NCBI GenBank assembly: GCA_028876495.1
Contig: JAGWRO010000063.1
Span: 1-38,589 of the forward strand
DNA length: 38,589 bases
Source of the DNA: Bacteroidota bacterium
GTDB taxonomy: Bacteria; Bacteroidota; Bacteroidia; Chitinophagales; Chitinophagaceae
Direction: 5' to 3'
The position numbers were made by a program, and so were the translations under genes. The notes beneath the pieces were generated by a model. It ran no database searches. It had not been told where the DNA came from and saw only the letters and a list, made by a program, of their open reading frames with translations. This document shows, piece by piece, positions 7,426 through 17,450 of this stretch; positions within the stretch are counted from its first letter, which is position 1; every line of letters starts with the position of its first letter.

Positions 7426-8082
7426 TTAATCATTAATTAGTTTATCCAATCCTTCGCAAACCTTAACTGCAAGTTTCTGGTAACCTACTGCTTTATAGTG
7501 AACGTTATTGTCGCCCAGGCCATCATCTTTGTGTATTTGTTTAGAGATAGAATATAAATCATTTACAGGAATGTTATTTTCTTTCATTACCTGTATAGCA
7601 ATGGCATTGTAGTCCTGAACATCTTTATCGTATCGTCCGGGTTCATTATCCGGAACACAGGTAGTCGTTACAAAAATCAGTTTTGCTTTAGTTTGTTTTA
7701 AGCGACTTATAATTGCTTCTAAATTTGCTTTGTAGTCCTCCTTAGTAGTGTTAATTTTGCCATTAATTTTATCTCTGTTTGTATAATCAACAGGCTTATT
7801 GGGATCTCTGTAACAAATATCCCAAAGTCCCCAGTTAAATTGAATAATATCCCAATGTTCATTTCCTAACCAATCGTTTAGTTTGGTTAATCCGTAGGAA
7901 CTATATTGCGCATTTCCTTTACAATGGAAAACCAGAGCCTTATTTTCTAATTTACTTTTCACAAAAGGTGTATAACCAATAGAAATAGAATCACCAATAA
8001 TCAGAATTTTCGGTTTGGATGGTTCGAAACCAAATAAAACTGCTACCATGGAAATGCATACCAAGAAATTTTTTAAGCGCAT
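7426..8082 (-). CDS. SGNH/GDSL-type hydrolase, probable carbohydrate esterase
   Basis: An N-terminal signal sequence is followed by KILIIGDSISIGYTPF, the block I motif with the nucleophile Ser32. Later blocks include FNWGLWD (block II-like, Gly/Trp region), VTTTCVPDN and DNNVHYKAVGYQKLA near the C-terminus, giving the catalytic His195. Family members in such loci commonly remove acetyl groups from glycans. At 218 residues it is a single-domain enzyme. In the classical DxxH triad motif the Asp would fall at residue 192, which is Asn here; Asp191 is adjacent and may serve instead. It is the first gene after SusD (about 160 bases gap) and 6 bases upstream of the beta-helix gene. Secretion is likely; the acyl group and position are unknown. 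Confidence 0.85.
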   Translation of the reverse strand: MRLKNFLVCISMVAVLFGFEPSKPKILIIGDSISIGYTPFVKSKLENKALVFHCKGNAQYSSYGLTKLNDWLGNEHWDIIQFNWGLWDICYRDPNKPVDYTNRDKINGKINTTKEDYKANLEAIISRLKQTKAKLIFVTTTCVPDNEPGRYDKDVQDYNAIAIQVMKENNIPVNDLYSISKQIHKDDGLGDNNVHYKAVGYQKLAVKVCEGLDKLIND

Positions 8083-8246
8083 ATACTTAAATTTTAATAC
8101 TGACCTGACCTTACAGAGATCTTAAGTTATGATGATAACAAGTGCAGATGATGAGAATGAAGCAAAATATTACAACAATAGAATACCGGATATTATTAAA
8201 CTTTAACTACTTCTTTGCTCGCCATCATGCACTTATATCATTTTTC

Positions 8247-9785
8247 CTATTTCCAAACCGGATTTTGAACCAGATTAGTATTCGCATCTAATTCAGATTG
8301 CGGAATTGGGAAAATTTCCGATTTTGGCCCTTGATAGGATGGATTATAACCGGGAATATTATCATCCGTTGCCCGTTGGAAGGCTTGTTGAACCTCACCC
8401 CAACGTTTCAAGTCAAAAAATCTAAGCCCTTCAAAAGCCAACTCCACGCGTCTCTCATGTCTTACTATCGTTCTTAACTGATCCTGACTTAATGATGTTC
8501 CTTCCACACTTTCCACACTTGGCATACCCACTCTGCTTCTTACCTGGTCTACCAAACCAGGTACATCGCCAAGCTGATTCAATTCTACCATAGCTTCAGC
8601 TCTCATAAGTAATACATCGGCGTATCTTAACACGATAAAATCCTGACCACCCGGAGCATATGTTGCTATTCCGGTAGATGAAGCGCTGTTTCGGATGTAT
8701 TTTTTCAACCCATATTTTGTAGCTGTGTTACCGATAAACTTCTTATTAATATCAATCATGAATGTATCATTCTTAAAATATACTGAAGATGTTAACCTTG
8801 GGTCTCTGTTGGCCTTTTCATTGGCAGCATTATACAATGGAGATTGTGTAATAGGTAAACCGTCGGTACAATAATAGTCCTTAACCAGGTTTGGCATTGG
8901 CTGTTGATCTACTTTTGGAACTGCGGAATAAGTGGATGAGAAAGTCTCTCCGTTATTCGTGGCATCCTGAACAAATCTTACCGAAAAGATAATTTCAGGA
9001 GATTGCTCGCCCTGCAATGTAAACAACTGTGCATAACTTGGATTAAGGCTGTAACCCAATCCCATGATAGTTGTTGTAGCGTCTAAAGCATCCTGGTAGT
9101 CATGATTATATAAATAAAAACGAGCTAAAAGTCCTAAAGCGGCGCCTTTGGTAGCATACCCGTATTCTCCGCTCGGATAAGAAACAGGAAGGCCATCGGC
9201 AGCAGCTTTCAAATCTTTAATTATTTGATCGGACACTTCCTTGTAAGTGTTTTTTGGAACGTATGCCTGATCAAGCGTTTGTACTTGCAGTATTAACGGC
9301 ACATCCCCATAATAAACAGCCAGGTTAAAATAAAATAAAGACCTTAAGAACAATGCCTGACTGATTAATTGTTGTTTTTCAACATCAGAAATATTGGCAG
9401 CGGGGATATTGGGAATATTTGCCAAAGCAGTGTTTGCCCGGGCGATACCTTTATAGCATGAAGTCCACATATCAGTAAAAAAACTGGTGCTTGGGTTAAC
9501 ATTGGCAATCATAAAATTGCCAGGTCCTTCATACTTCCAAGCATTATAGGCGTTGTCGCCAAAATTATCGTACATAGGTATACCAGCATCACCATTTAAG
9601 TTTCCGCTATATAAAACCCGGTCCTGAAGAACATTATAAATACCATTGATTCCCAGCAGGGCATCCTGTTCAGTTTTCCAAAAATTATCCTGCCCGATCT
9701 GAGTTAATGAACTTCTATCCAGGAAGGTTTTAGAACAGCTTGATAAGCTTACAGTAAATAAACAAATTATTATTAATTTTTTCAT
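8247..9785 (-). CDS. SusD/RagB-family surface glycan-binding lipoprotein
   Basis: Partner lipoprotein that caps the SusC channel and binds oligosaccharides at the cell surface. I use the ATG at 9785, five bases after the SusC stop; an upstream in-frame TTG at 9794 is less likely. The signal MKKLIIICLFTVSLSSC gives a lipidated Cys. Family hallmarks are TFLDRSSLTQIGQDNFWKTE near the N-terminus, the TPR-like helices (QALFLRSLFYFNLAVYYGDV, NHDYQDALDATTTIMGLGY) and the C-terminal blocks FIVLRYADVLLMRAEAMVEL, RHERRVELAFEGLRFFDLKR and IFPIPQSELDANTNLVQNP. About 512 residues is normal length. The tight spacing to SusC indicates co-transcription and a 1:1 complex. Ligand specificity cannot be read from the sequence. 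Confidence 0.97.
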   Translation of the reverse strand: MKKLIIICLFTVSLSSCSKTFLDRSSLTQIGQDNFWKTEQDALLGINGIYNVLQDRVLYSGNLNGDAGIPMYDNFGDNAYNAWKYEGPGNFMIANVNPSTSFFTDMWTSCYKGIARANTALANIPNIPAANISDVEKQQLISQALFLRSLFYFNLAVYYGDVPLILQVQTLDQAYVPKNTYKEVSDQIIKDLKAAADGLPVSYPSGEYGYATKGAALGLLARFYLYNHDYQDALDATTTIMGLGYSLNPSYAQLFTLQGEQSPEIIFSVRFVQDATNNGETFSSTYSAVPKVDQQPMPNLVKDYYCTDGLPITQSPLYNAANEKANRDPRLTSSVYFKNDTFMIDINKKFIGNTATKYGLKKYIRNSASSTGIATYAPGGQDFIVLRYADVLLMRAEAMVELNQLGDVPGLVDQVRSRVGMPSVESVEGTSLSQDQLRTIVRHERRVELAFEGLRFFDLKRWGEVQQAFQRATDDNIPGYNPSYQGPKSEIFPIPQSELDANTNLVQNPVWK

Positions 9786-9790
9786 GAGAA

Positions 9791-12700
9791 TCAAAATTTA
9801 AGGTTTAAACCAAAAGTGTAAATTTTATAAAGAGGAGTCAACTGATCAGTACTTCCACCGTTTTGTCTTTCAGGATCAAAATTTTTGAGCTTGGTGAATG
9901 TCAGAATATTTTGACCACCGAAATAAAACCTTACAGTTTGCAATCCGATTTTTTGTGTAAGAAGCGTTGGCAATGTATAACCTACCTCAAGATTTTTTAG
10001 ACGCAAATAAGAGCAATCCTGAATATAAAAGTCAGAGACTATAGTGTTATTCTGACCACCAATCCTGGGTAAAGTGGTTGAAGGATTTTTAGGAGTCCAC
10101 CTGTTAATCCAATAAGAAAGAGAGTTGTTCCTATCCCCTGCAAAAGGTTGTTCTCCGTTCATATTCAAAATCCTATCAATTCTCTGAACCCCTTGAAAAA
10201 CAACATTTAAATCAAAACCTTGATAGCTTGCACTGGCCACCATATTGTAGGTCCATTTTGGATATGGGTTACCAATCACTGTTCTGTCATAGGCATCTAC
10301 AACGCCATCCGGAACTCCGTTTGGTCCCGATATATCCGCATATTGGAAATCACCGGGGGCAGTTTTGTTACTTCCAAATTGCTTAGGAGCATTATTCACT
10401 TCATCCTGGGTTTGGAAAATTCCAATAACTTTATATCCGTAAAATGCTCTAAAAGGTGCTCCAATTTCTATTATGTTTGATCCGTTAATCGTTGGTGCCC
10501 CTTTATCTCCAAGACCGGTTACTTTATTGTCTGCGAATTTGCTTACGCTTCCCCCAATACTAAAATTGATTTTCCTGATATGTCCACGGTAGTTTACCGA
10601 AAGCTCCACTCCGCTGTTCACCATGCTCGCCGCATTTTGTGCTGCCAGGTTCGTTACCCCGATAGAGCTGGGAATAGGGAAATTCGTATAAAGGATATTA
10701 GAACTGTTGCGCTTAAAATAATCAGCAGTCAGGGAAATATGATTTGCGAAAAGACCTGCATCAAGCCCAATATCGAACTGCTTTATTGTTTCCCAGGTAA
10801 TATTGGCATTAGCCAAACTGGTAAGGGCTACAGCTCCTACATCAACACCGTTACCTAAATTATAACCCAGATTAGAATTGTATGTTTGCTCATAAATGTA
10901 GTTCCCTATATTATCATTACCGGTAATACCCCAACTGCCTCTCAACTTCAATTCAGATAACCAGTTCACATTTTGAAGAAATTTTTCCTGGCTGATTCTC
11001 CATCCCGCTGATGCAGATGGGAAAGTTCCATAGCGGTGAGTCGGACCAAATCTTGACGAACCATCTCGCCTGATGTTAAATTCGAACAAGTATTTGTTAT
11101 CGTAGATATAGTTCAGCCTTCCGAAAAATGATTGCAAAGCCACTTCAAAAGCCCCTCCAGAAACTTTCGGATTCAAAACGCCTCCTCCATCAAACTCCTG
11201 TACCGCGTTAGATGGGAACCCTGATAATTGGCCGGTAAACCCGTCGTTTTTGGTATAACTTGCTGATTGACCCAATAAAATAGAAAAGTCATGAACATTA
11301 TGAAAAACCCTTGAATATCTGAGAATATTTTCATTTAATAAATTGTAATTTATGTTCGCAGTATTAGTTAATGTATTAACCAAATTCTGTCCAACCAGGT
11401 TTCCTGCCCAATCATATGTTGAATAGGTTGGAATAAAATTTGAAGTATTAAGAAACCCTAAATTGATACTACCACTGGTTTCAAAAGATAATGATTTCGT
11501 AAAATCAACTTTAACACCCAAACGGTCTGCTATGTTAATATCATCATTTTGATAATCTCCGAGTTGACCAGTCATAAGCGCATTTGTTGCACCAAAGCTA
11601 AAATTCACATTTTGATAGGCCCCATCAACAATGCCATATTTCCCATTGGAATAATAAGCAGGTATTGTGGGTGCCGACCTTTGGAATTGGTTGATAATCC
11701 CCGTCTCTCCGGTTATTGCGTTTGGCCCGCCGGCTGGTCCCTTAAATTTATCCCAGTAAGCATTGGTTACATTTGAAACTGTAAGCCAATCATTCACCTT
11801 AGAATTAAGATTAAAACTTAAATTATATCTTTCAGATTTGAATTTGCCTTTAACTACGGCTTGTTGATTTAAATATCCCACCGATAATCTATAGGTGGTT
11901 TTTTCATTTCCCCCCGAAAAGGACAAATAGTGATTCTGAACCGGAGCCTGCCTCAGAATTACATCAGACCATTTTGTATTAGCAAACTGATCAGGGTTTG
12001 AGCCATCAATGATGGCTTGAATGTCGGCATCTGAATATCTTATTGGAGCAGTGGGGCCGTTGGTATTTATATCATATTCATTTCGCAACCTGGCATAATT
12101 TACGGCATCGAGGTATTGAGGAACTACGGTGACTTGTTGTATTCCGCTGTACCCATTATAAGTTACCTGCATTTTACCACTTTTTCCCGATTTGGTGGTA
12201 ACTAAAATAACACCATTTGCTCCCCTCGCTCCATAGATAGCGCTGGCGGAAGCATCTTTCAATACAGAAATAGATTCAATGTCTGAAGGGGCAAGGTTAT
12301 TGAATGCTCCCAGTCCGACATACTGAATGTTGTCAATTACTACCAGGGGATCAGTAGAACCAAAAGTACCTACACCCCTTATTACAACCGATGATGCATC
12401 GGAACCGGGGAGACCGCTTGACTGAGTAATTTGTACTCCAGAGAATTTCCCGTACATCAATTGGCCGGTGTTGGTTACCGGTTGATTAACGGCATCATCA
12501 AATCTTACGGTTTCAGTTGCACCGGTTTGGTTTACCTTCTTTTGTTTACCATAACCTACAACAACAACCTCGTCTAATTGAGATACATTTTCATCGAGAC
12601 TAACATTTATTACTTTTTTCCCTTCGACAATAATAAGTTTAGGTTTGAAACCTGAATAACTAAATCGAAGGGCTTTAGTTTCATTACCTAATTTAATCTG

Positions 12701-12928
12701 GTAATGACCATCGGCGTCAGTGAGCACACCAATTTTTGGATTTTGGCTATCCTCCACAGTAACACCAGCAAGAGGCTTCCCGTCTTTTGAAGAAATCACT
12801 TTCCCAGTTATCACTTTGTCTTGTAGAGGCTTTGCCTGTGATTGACCAATTGAAAAGGTCAGTAAAGCAAAAATAAAGACCAGCTTGAACAGACTAGTCT
12901 CAGGTTTGGAATGTTTCAAAATTCTCAT
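9791..12928 (-). CDS. SusC/RagA-family TonB-dependent outer-membrane transporter
   Basis: TonB-energised outer-membrane channel that imports oligosaccharides bound by SusD. Order of parts in 1045 residues: signal peptide (about 1-32, QSQAKP); carboxypeptidase-regulatory-like beta-sandwich starting at VITGKVISSKDGKPLAGVTV; the box LDEVVVVGYGKQKK near 120-132; the plug domain with SGVQITQSSGLPGSDASSVV and the block PSDIESISVLKDASASAIYG; then the 22-strand barrel ending in an aromatic residue (TFGLNLKF), as required for outer-membrane insertion. The N-terminal segment has no STN domain, so it is probably not linked to an anti-sigma factor. This fits control by the HTCS encoded immediately upstream. 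It is the first gene of the transport operon, 179 bases after the HTCS stop. Confidence 0.97.
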   Translation of the reverse strand: MRILKHSKPETSLFKLVFIFALLTFSIGQSQAKPLQDKVITGKVISSKDGKPLAGVTVEDSQNPKIGVLTDADGHYQIKLGNETKALRFSYSGFKPKLIIVEGKKVINVSLDENVSQLDEVVVVGYGKQKKVNQTGATETVRFDDAVNQPVTNTGQLMYGKFSGVQITQSSGLPGSDASSVVIRGVGTFGSTDPLVVIDNIQYVGLGAFNNLAPSDIESISVLKDASASAIYGARGANGVILVTTKSGKSGKMQVTYNGYSGIQQVTVVPQYLDAVNYARLRNEYDINTNGPTAPIRYSDADIQAIIDGSNPDQFANTKWSDVILRQAPVQNHYLSFSGGNEKTTYRLSVGYLNQQAVVKGKFKSERYNLSFNLNSKVNDWLTVSNVTNAYWDKFKGPAGGPNAITGETGIINQFQRSAPTIPAYYSNGKYGIVDGAYQNVNFSFGATNALMTGQLGDYQNDDINIADRLGVKVDFTKSLSFETSGSINLGFLNTSNFIPTYSTYDWAGNLVGQNLVNTLTNTANINYNLLNENILRYSRVFHNVHDFSILLGQSASYTKNDGFTGQLSGFPSNAVQEFDGGGVLNPKVSGGAFEVALQSFFGRLNYIYDNKYLFEFNIRRDGSSRFGPTHRYGTFPSASAGWRISQEKFLQNVNWLSELKLRGSWGITGNDNIGNYIYEQTYNSNLGYNLGNGVDVGAVALTSLANANITWETIKQFDIGLDAGLFANHISLTADYFKRNSSNILYTNFPIPSSIGVTNLAAQNAASMVNSGVELSVNYRGHIRKINFSIGGSVSKFADNKVTGLGDKGAPTINGSNIIEIGAPFRAFYGYKVIGIFQTQDEVNNAPKQFGSNKTAPGDFQYADISGPNGVPDGVVDAYDRTVIGNPYPKWTYNMVASASYQGFDLNVVFQGVQRIDRILNMNGEQPFAGDRNNSLSYWINRWTPKNPSTTLPRIGGQNNTIVSDFYIQDCSYLRLKNLEVGYTLPTLLTQKIGLQTVRFYFGGQNILTFTKLKNFDPERQNGGSTDQLTPLYKIYTFGLNLKF

Positions 12929-13030
12929 ATCAAATTGTTTATTTTAAAAAGCTTAAAATTTGTTTTGTGAAAGTTCGATTTTTCACAACTCAATATTCGC
13001 TGTTTTTACTAAACCCAATAGGGGAAAATC

Positions 13031-13062
13031 AGTTCAAAAGAGGAGTTCTTTTAGTTCAAAAG
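13031..13062. promoter_or_regulatory. Candidate HTCS operator upstream of SusC: 10-base direct repeat, 22-base period
   Basis: AGTTCAAAAG occurs at 13031-13040 and again, perfectly, at 13053-13062. The start-to-start distance is 22 bases, two helical turns, which suits a dimer of AraC-type DNA-binding domains. It lies 103-134 bases upstream of the SusC start, in the gap after the HTCS gene. The core GTTCAA recurs with the same 22-base period upstream of the GH128-like gene at 23241, though in the opposite orientation relative to the gene. Binding by the HTCS is inference. Confidence 0.5.
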
Positions 13063-13107
13063 GTGCAGTAAACAGAGAAAAACTGCCTTTTTCTATTTTG
13101 CAATTAC

Positions 13108-16100
13108 TTATTTCTCATTTTTTATGTACTGAGAAGGTGTACAACCAAATTGTTTTTGAAAGCTTTTTCTATAATTTTTTAGATCGTTAAATCCTGCAGT
13201 ATAAGCAGCCATGCTTACTGTATATTCTCCAGACTTTAATAATTGAGCACTTCTTTTAAGTTTTATAAGGCGAATAAAATCTGAACCAGACATACCAGTT
13301 AGCGCTTTTAATTTTCTGTAAAAAGTTGATCGGCTCATAAACAGTTGGTTAGCCAGTTCATCAATCGAAAATTCGTCTTCGCCAATATTTTCTTCAATAA
13401 AATGTATAGTATTTTTAATAAACTCTTCATCAAAGGAACCCACTTCAACTTCGCCGGGCTCCAATTTTAAACGTTGGGCAAAAAGTTCTTTAAGTTTTTT
13501 ACGCGATTTTATTAAATTCTTTACATGCGACAATAAAATAGCCGGCCTGAATGGTTTGACTAAATAGTTATCTGCGCCCAACTTCATCCCTTCAATATGA
13601 GAAATGTCGTCTGACTTTGCCGTTAATAATATGATTGGAATATGAGAAGTCCGGTTATCTTCTTTCAAAGTTTTACATAATTGGTACCCGTCCATCTCCG
13701 GCATCATTACATCACTTACCACCAAATCAGGAATCGCTTGAAAAGCCTTAGTTACCCCTTCTTTTCCATCTTTTGCTGATATAACTTCACCGACTTTAGA
13801 AAGCGTTTTAACGAGATACTGGTTGAGATCCTCGTTGTCTTCTACTACTAATATTATAGAAATGTCTGATTCATCCTGCTCATCAACACTAATGTTTGTT
13901 TCTGCCAGATAAAACTCTTCAGTTAGAGATTCTTTTTTCATGGAAATTTCTTCAGCGGGTAGTTCAATTTTAAACCATGAACCCTGTGGGACATTGTCTT
14001 TTAAAACGATAGAGCCTTTATGAAGTTCAACTAAATCTTTCACAAAAGCCAAACCAATACCGGTTCCTGCATATCTGCCTGGTTCAGCTTGTGCAGCCTG
14101 GTAAAATCTGTCAAATATTCGTTCTTTCTCTTTTTCATTAACCCCTTTACCGGTATCAGCCACAATGATCTCACACGTTGGCTTTATACTATTAAGGTAA
14201 TTAATCTCAAACCTTATTTCGCCACCATTAGGAGTAAACTTAAACGCGTTGGAAAGTAAATTGTATTCAATACTTTCAATTTTATCTTTATCAACCCAGA
14301 TATAAAATTCCTTAATGTTTGATTTAAATGAAAAACTGATATCCTTTCGCCTGGCCTCATCGGCAAAAGTGTCTGCAATAGTTTTGGAAAAGGAAATTAT
14401 ATTCTCGTAAGTTGGATTCAGTTTTAATAAATTGTTTTCTGCTTTATTAAAATCCAATAATTGATTTACAAGACTCAGCAATCTTTTCGATTGATTTTGA
14501 ACCTTTTGAATCACATTTTTAACCGGTAGATCAATCTTTTCATCCTCTTTTAAATCTTCCAAAGGGCCCATCATTAAGGTAAGGGGCGTCCTAAATTCGT
14601 GTGAGATATTGGTAAAAACCTTACTTTTAATTTGAGCGATCTCATGCTCCTTTTCGTAATTTAAATTAGCAATTGCCAACTTATTTTGCAGACGAATCCG
14701 GTTTAAGGTTATATGACGGGAGAACCAAAGTAAACCCAAAATAATACTTGCGTAAATGAGATAAGCCCACCAGGTTTTCCATGGTGGTGGTAAAATTTGA
14801 ATGTGAATAGTTGCGATTTTATTACTCCAAATCTGGTCACTATTGGACGATCTTACCTGGAAAGTATAAGAACCTGAAGGCAAACTTGTATAGGTAACTG
14901 TCCTTTTGTTTCCGGCATTTACCCAGTTATCATCAAAACCTTCCAACTTGTATTGGTATTGATTTTTATCTGATGCGTGATAATCCAGTGCCGCAAAAGA
15001 TAAAGAAATTACATTTTCTTTGTAAGAAAGTTCAATTTTATTGGTAAGAAATAAGGCTTTGGTAAGAATTTTATTATTGGTAATTACTGATCCTACCCCT
15101 ACATTTTGATTGTTAATTTGAAGGCTTGTAATATAAACGGGAGGCTTGTAATGATTTAAATAAATACTGTCTGGATTAAAATAAGTAATACCAGAAATAC
15201 TACCAAAAAACATTTTACCATTTCCATCTATAAAAGAGGCGTTTTCTGAAAAAGTATTAGATGATAAACCGTCCCTTATGTCAAAATTTCTAAAATTATT
15301 AGTATGGACTTCAAATTTTGTAATCCCTTTATTAGTACTCAACCATGCATCATTCTCCTTATCAATTAAAATGGCATCAATATAATCATTAGGGAAGCCG
15401 TGATTTTGATAATAACTGGTAATTTTAAGTTTGCCATCCTCACTAAAAGTTAATTTATTCAGGCCCTGCTGGGTACCTACCCAAATATTACCATAATTAT
15501 CTTCGGCAATAGATAAAATAGTATTATTGGACAATCCATTTTCGATCCTGACATTTTTTTTGATCACCTCAAAATTATCTTTCTCCCTATTATATAAGTG
15601 CAGTCCGTCGTAAGTACCAACCCAAAGCCGGTTACTTTTGTCTACAAGCATGCAACTGATTCTATCATTTTGTAGAGCACCACTAACGCCAACCTGCTCC
15701 GGATATCTTTTGAAAACCGGTATATCTTTTTTAAAAGATATCACCCTATTTAATCCATGCTCCTGGGTTCCAACCCAAATAATTCCACTTTTATCTTTAA
15801 CTATAGATGTAATTTTTGGTCCGCTTAAAGATTGTGAATCCTTATTTGACCATCTTACTCTTATAAATTGAAGATTGGGCGAATGTTCGTAATCTTTAAT
15901 AATCACTAAACCATCACCGGTTCCTACCCATAAATCCTGTTTGTATTTAAAAAAGGAACTGATCCTGAGCGTTTCAAAACCAAGATCTTTTGTAATAAAA
16001 GTTTTTTTATTAGCTGAATAGTTTAGTCCTCCACCTTTTGTTCCTATCCAGAGTCCGCCCTTGTTATCCTCATAAATTGCGGTAATGTGGGTATTGTCTA

Positions 16101-17151
16101 ATACAGCTTTGTCTTCATCAAAATTAGTGATCGATTTAAATTTTTTTCTATAAGGATCCAGTTTACTAACACCTCCACCATCTGTACCAATCCATAGAAT
16201 ACCTGTGCTATCCTGGGTAATCGATAAAATGATATCATAATCTTTATTAAAAACATGATAGGGTTTTATTCTTATTTTCTCAAAACGCTCTGTTTGAATA
16301 TCAAATTTGTTTAATCCCCCTCCCCAGGTACCCACCCAAAGATTTTGATTTCTGTCAAGAAAAACCCTATAGGTATCTTTATTTGTTAAGCTTTCGGCAC
16401 TTTGGTCAGGTAAGTATTTCTTAAAAGCCCCACCATGAATTTCATATTTCACCAGTCCGTTTCCCCAGGTACCCAGAAATAAAGTTTCCGTTTGGTTATT
16501 TATAGCAATGGAGGTAACATCAAATCTTTTTGAACCAAGATCGATCTGTTCCAGTTTGTTAAGCTGAGGATTGTATAGGGATAACCCTATACCAGATCCC
16601 ACCCAAATCCGCCCCTTTTTATCTTCTGCTATTGCATAAACAGTAAGTTTATCATTTACAATACTAAATTTCCCATCCCGGAAAATATAGAGACCATGTA
16701 ATGCACCTATAAATAAGTTGCCGTTCTTTTCTGCAAGTAAAGCTTTAATCTCCTGTATCTTAACTGATTTTGGTGGGTCATAATGCGTAATAGAGTCTGT
16801 TAAGAAATCGAAGCTGTTTAATCCACCGGTTTTATTACCAATCCACAAGGTGTTTCTATATTCTGCAATAACTTCTACCGCCTGGTTACTTAAGTTATTG
16901 GATGACCCGGGATTAGACCTTATGGTATTAAAATCATAACCATTATATTTATTCAATCCTCCCCTGGTTCCAAACCAAATAAAACCAAATCTGTCCTGGT
17001 GAATAGCAGTTACTTCATTGTTGATCAGACCATTATCTGTAGTAATGTTATTTTCGGCATTCAGTTGGGAAAAAGAAGAACCATACTGTAGCAAGCCCAG
17101 CAAAAAGAATATGCTAAATACAGAAATGGGGGTTTTATTTACATCAAGCAT
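13108..17151 (-). CDS. Hybrid two-component system regulator (HTCS)
   Basis: A one-protein sensor and regulator, 1347 residues. A signal peptide or anchor at 1-29 precedes a periplasmic sensor of about 14 propeller repeats (IWFGTRGGLNKYN at 58-70, LWVGTWGGGLNKFD at 271-284 and similar, to about 655). A Y_Y_Y domain spans about 710-785 and one membrane segment about 794-811. The cytoplasmic kinase has phospho-acceptor His851 (NISHEFRTPL), the N box LLSNAFKFTPNGG at 965 and G boxes ADTGKG and GTGIGLAF. The receiver domain is at about 1098-1215 with phospho-acceptor Asp1147 (VVSDVMMP) and Lys1199. An AraC-type helix-turn-helix at 1245-1342 completes it. Such proteins bind an oligosaccharide in the periplasm and activate the adjacent locus. 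It is encoded on the SusC strand, divergent from GH2. All key residues are present. Confidence 0.97.
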   Translation of the reverse strand: MLDVNKTPISVFSIFFLLGLLQYGSSFSQLNAENNITTDNGLINNEVTAIHQDRFGFIWFGTRGGLNKYNGYDFNTIRSNPGSSNNLSNQAVEVIAEYRNTLWIGNKTGGLNSFDFLTDSITHYDPPKSVKIQEIKALLAEKNGNLFIGALHGLYIFRDGKFSIVNDKLTVYAIAEDKKGRIWVGSGIGLSLYNPQLNKLEQIDLGSKRFDVTSIAINNQTETLFLGTWGNGLVKYEIHGGAFKKYLPDQSAESLTNKDTYRVFLDRNQNLWVGTWGGGLNKFDIQTERFEKIRIKPYHVFNKDYDIILSITQDSTGILWIGTDGGGVSKLDPYRKKFKSITNFDEDKAVLDNTHITAIYEDNKGGLWIGTKGGGLNYSANKKTFITKDLGFETLRISSFFKYKQDLWVGTGDGLVIIKDYEHSPNLQFIRVRWSNKDSQSLSGPKITSIVKDKSGIIWVGTQEHGLNRVISFKKDIPVFKRYPEQVGVSGALQNDRISCMLVDKSNRLWVGTYDGLHLYNREKDNFEVIKKNVRIENGLSNNTILSIAEDNYGNIWVGTQQGLNKLTFSEDGKLKITSYYQNHGFPNDYIDAILIDKENDAWLSTNKGITKFEVHTNNFRNFDIRDGLSSNTFSENASFIDGNGKMFFGSISGITYFNPDSIYLNHYKPPVYITSLQINNQNVGVGSVITNNKILTKALFLTNKIELSYKENVISLSFAALDYHASDKNQYQYKLEGFDDNWVNAGNKRTVTYTSLPSGSYTFQVRSSNSDQIWSNKIATIHIQILPPPWKTWWAYLIYASIILGLLWFSRHITLNRIRLQNKLAIANLNYEKEHEIAQIKSKVFTNISHEFRTPLTLMMGPLEDLKEDEKIDLPVKNVIQKVQNQSKRLLSLVNQLLDFNKAENNLLKLNPTYENIISFSKTIADTFADEARRKDISFSFKSNIKEFYIWVDKDKIESIEYNLLSNAFKFTPNGGEIRFEINYLNSIKPTCEIIVADTGKGVNEKEKERIFDRFYQAAQAEPGRYAGTGIGLAFVKDLVELHKGSIVLKDNVPQGSWFKIELPAEEISMKKESLTEEFYLAETNISVDEQDESDISIILVVEDNEDLNQYLVKTLSKVGEVISAKDGKEGVTKAFQAIPDLVVSDVMMPEMDGYQLCKTLKEDNRTSHIPIILLTAKSDDISHIEGMKLGADNYLVKPFRPAILLSHVKNLIKSRKKLKELFAQRLKLEPGEVEVGSFDEEFIKNTIHFIEENIGEDEFSIDELANQLFMSRSTFYRKLKALTGMSGSDFIRLIKLKRSAQLLKSGEYTVSMAAYTAGFNDLKNYRKSFQKQFGCTPSQYIKNEK

Positions 17152-17450
17152 GTGGTGATTTCAATTTCTACGTTGAAGATTGCAGTGAGAAAAACAAATA
17201 ATTTCTGACTTAAAGGACTACCAGGTTTACTATGTCTTAAGCACTTAACTATTACTAAAAATACGAAAAAACCTAAATAAACCATCCAATTACCCACCGG
17301 GTTTTGGCGATTATGATTTGATTGTGCCCCTTATATGACGAGATACCCCCTTACTCATCATCAAATATATTCCAACTTTGAAAATAGAAAAGAATAAGCC
17401 CATGCATCTCCTGATTATACACCTAACGTTAAAAAATTAAAAACTATAGC
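17152..17450. promoter_or_regulatory. Divergent promoter region between HTCS and GH2
   Basis: The 299 bases separate the two arms of the locus and must carry the HTCS promoter (minus) and the GH2 operon promoter (plus). I found no clear Bacteroidota -33/-7 pair (TTTG and TAnnTTTG) and no GTTCAA repeat of the type seen upstream of SusC and of the right GH128-like gene. There is no open frame of note. The GH2 start codon follows an AT-rich stretch without a Shine-Dalgarno sequence. Confidence 0.55.

Noticed and set aside
8083-8246. The 164-base gap between SusD and the SGNH gene, checked for a small RNA, attenuator or operator
   Set aside because: No stable hairpin with a U-tract and no GTTCAA repeat was found; it looks like plain operon spacer.
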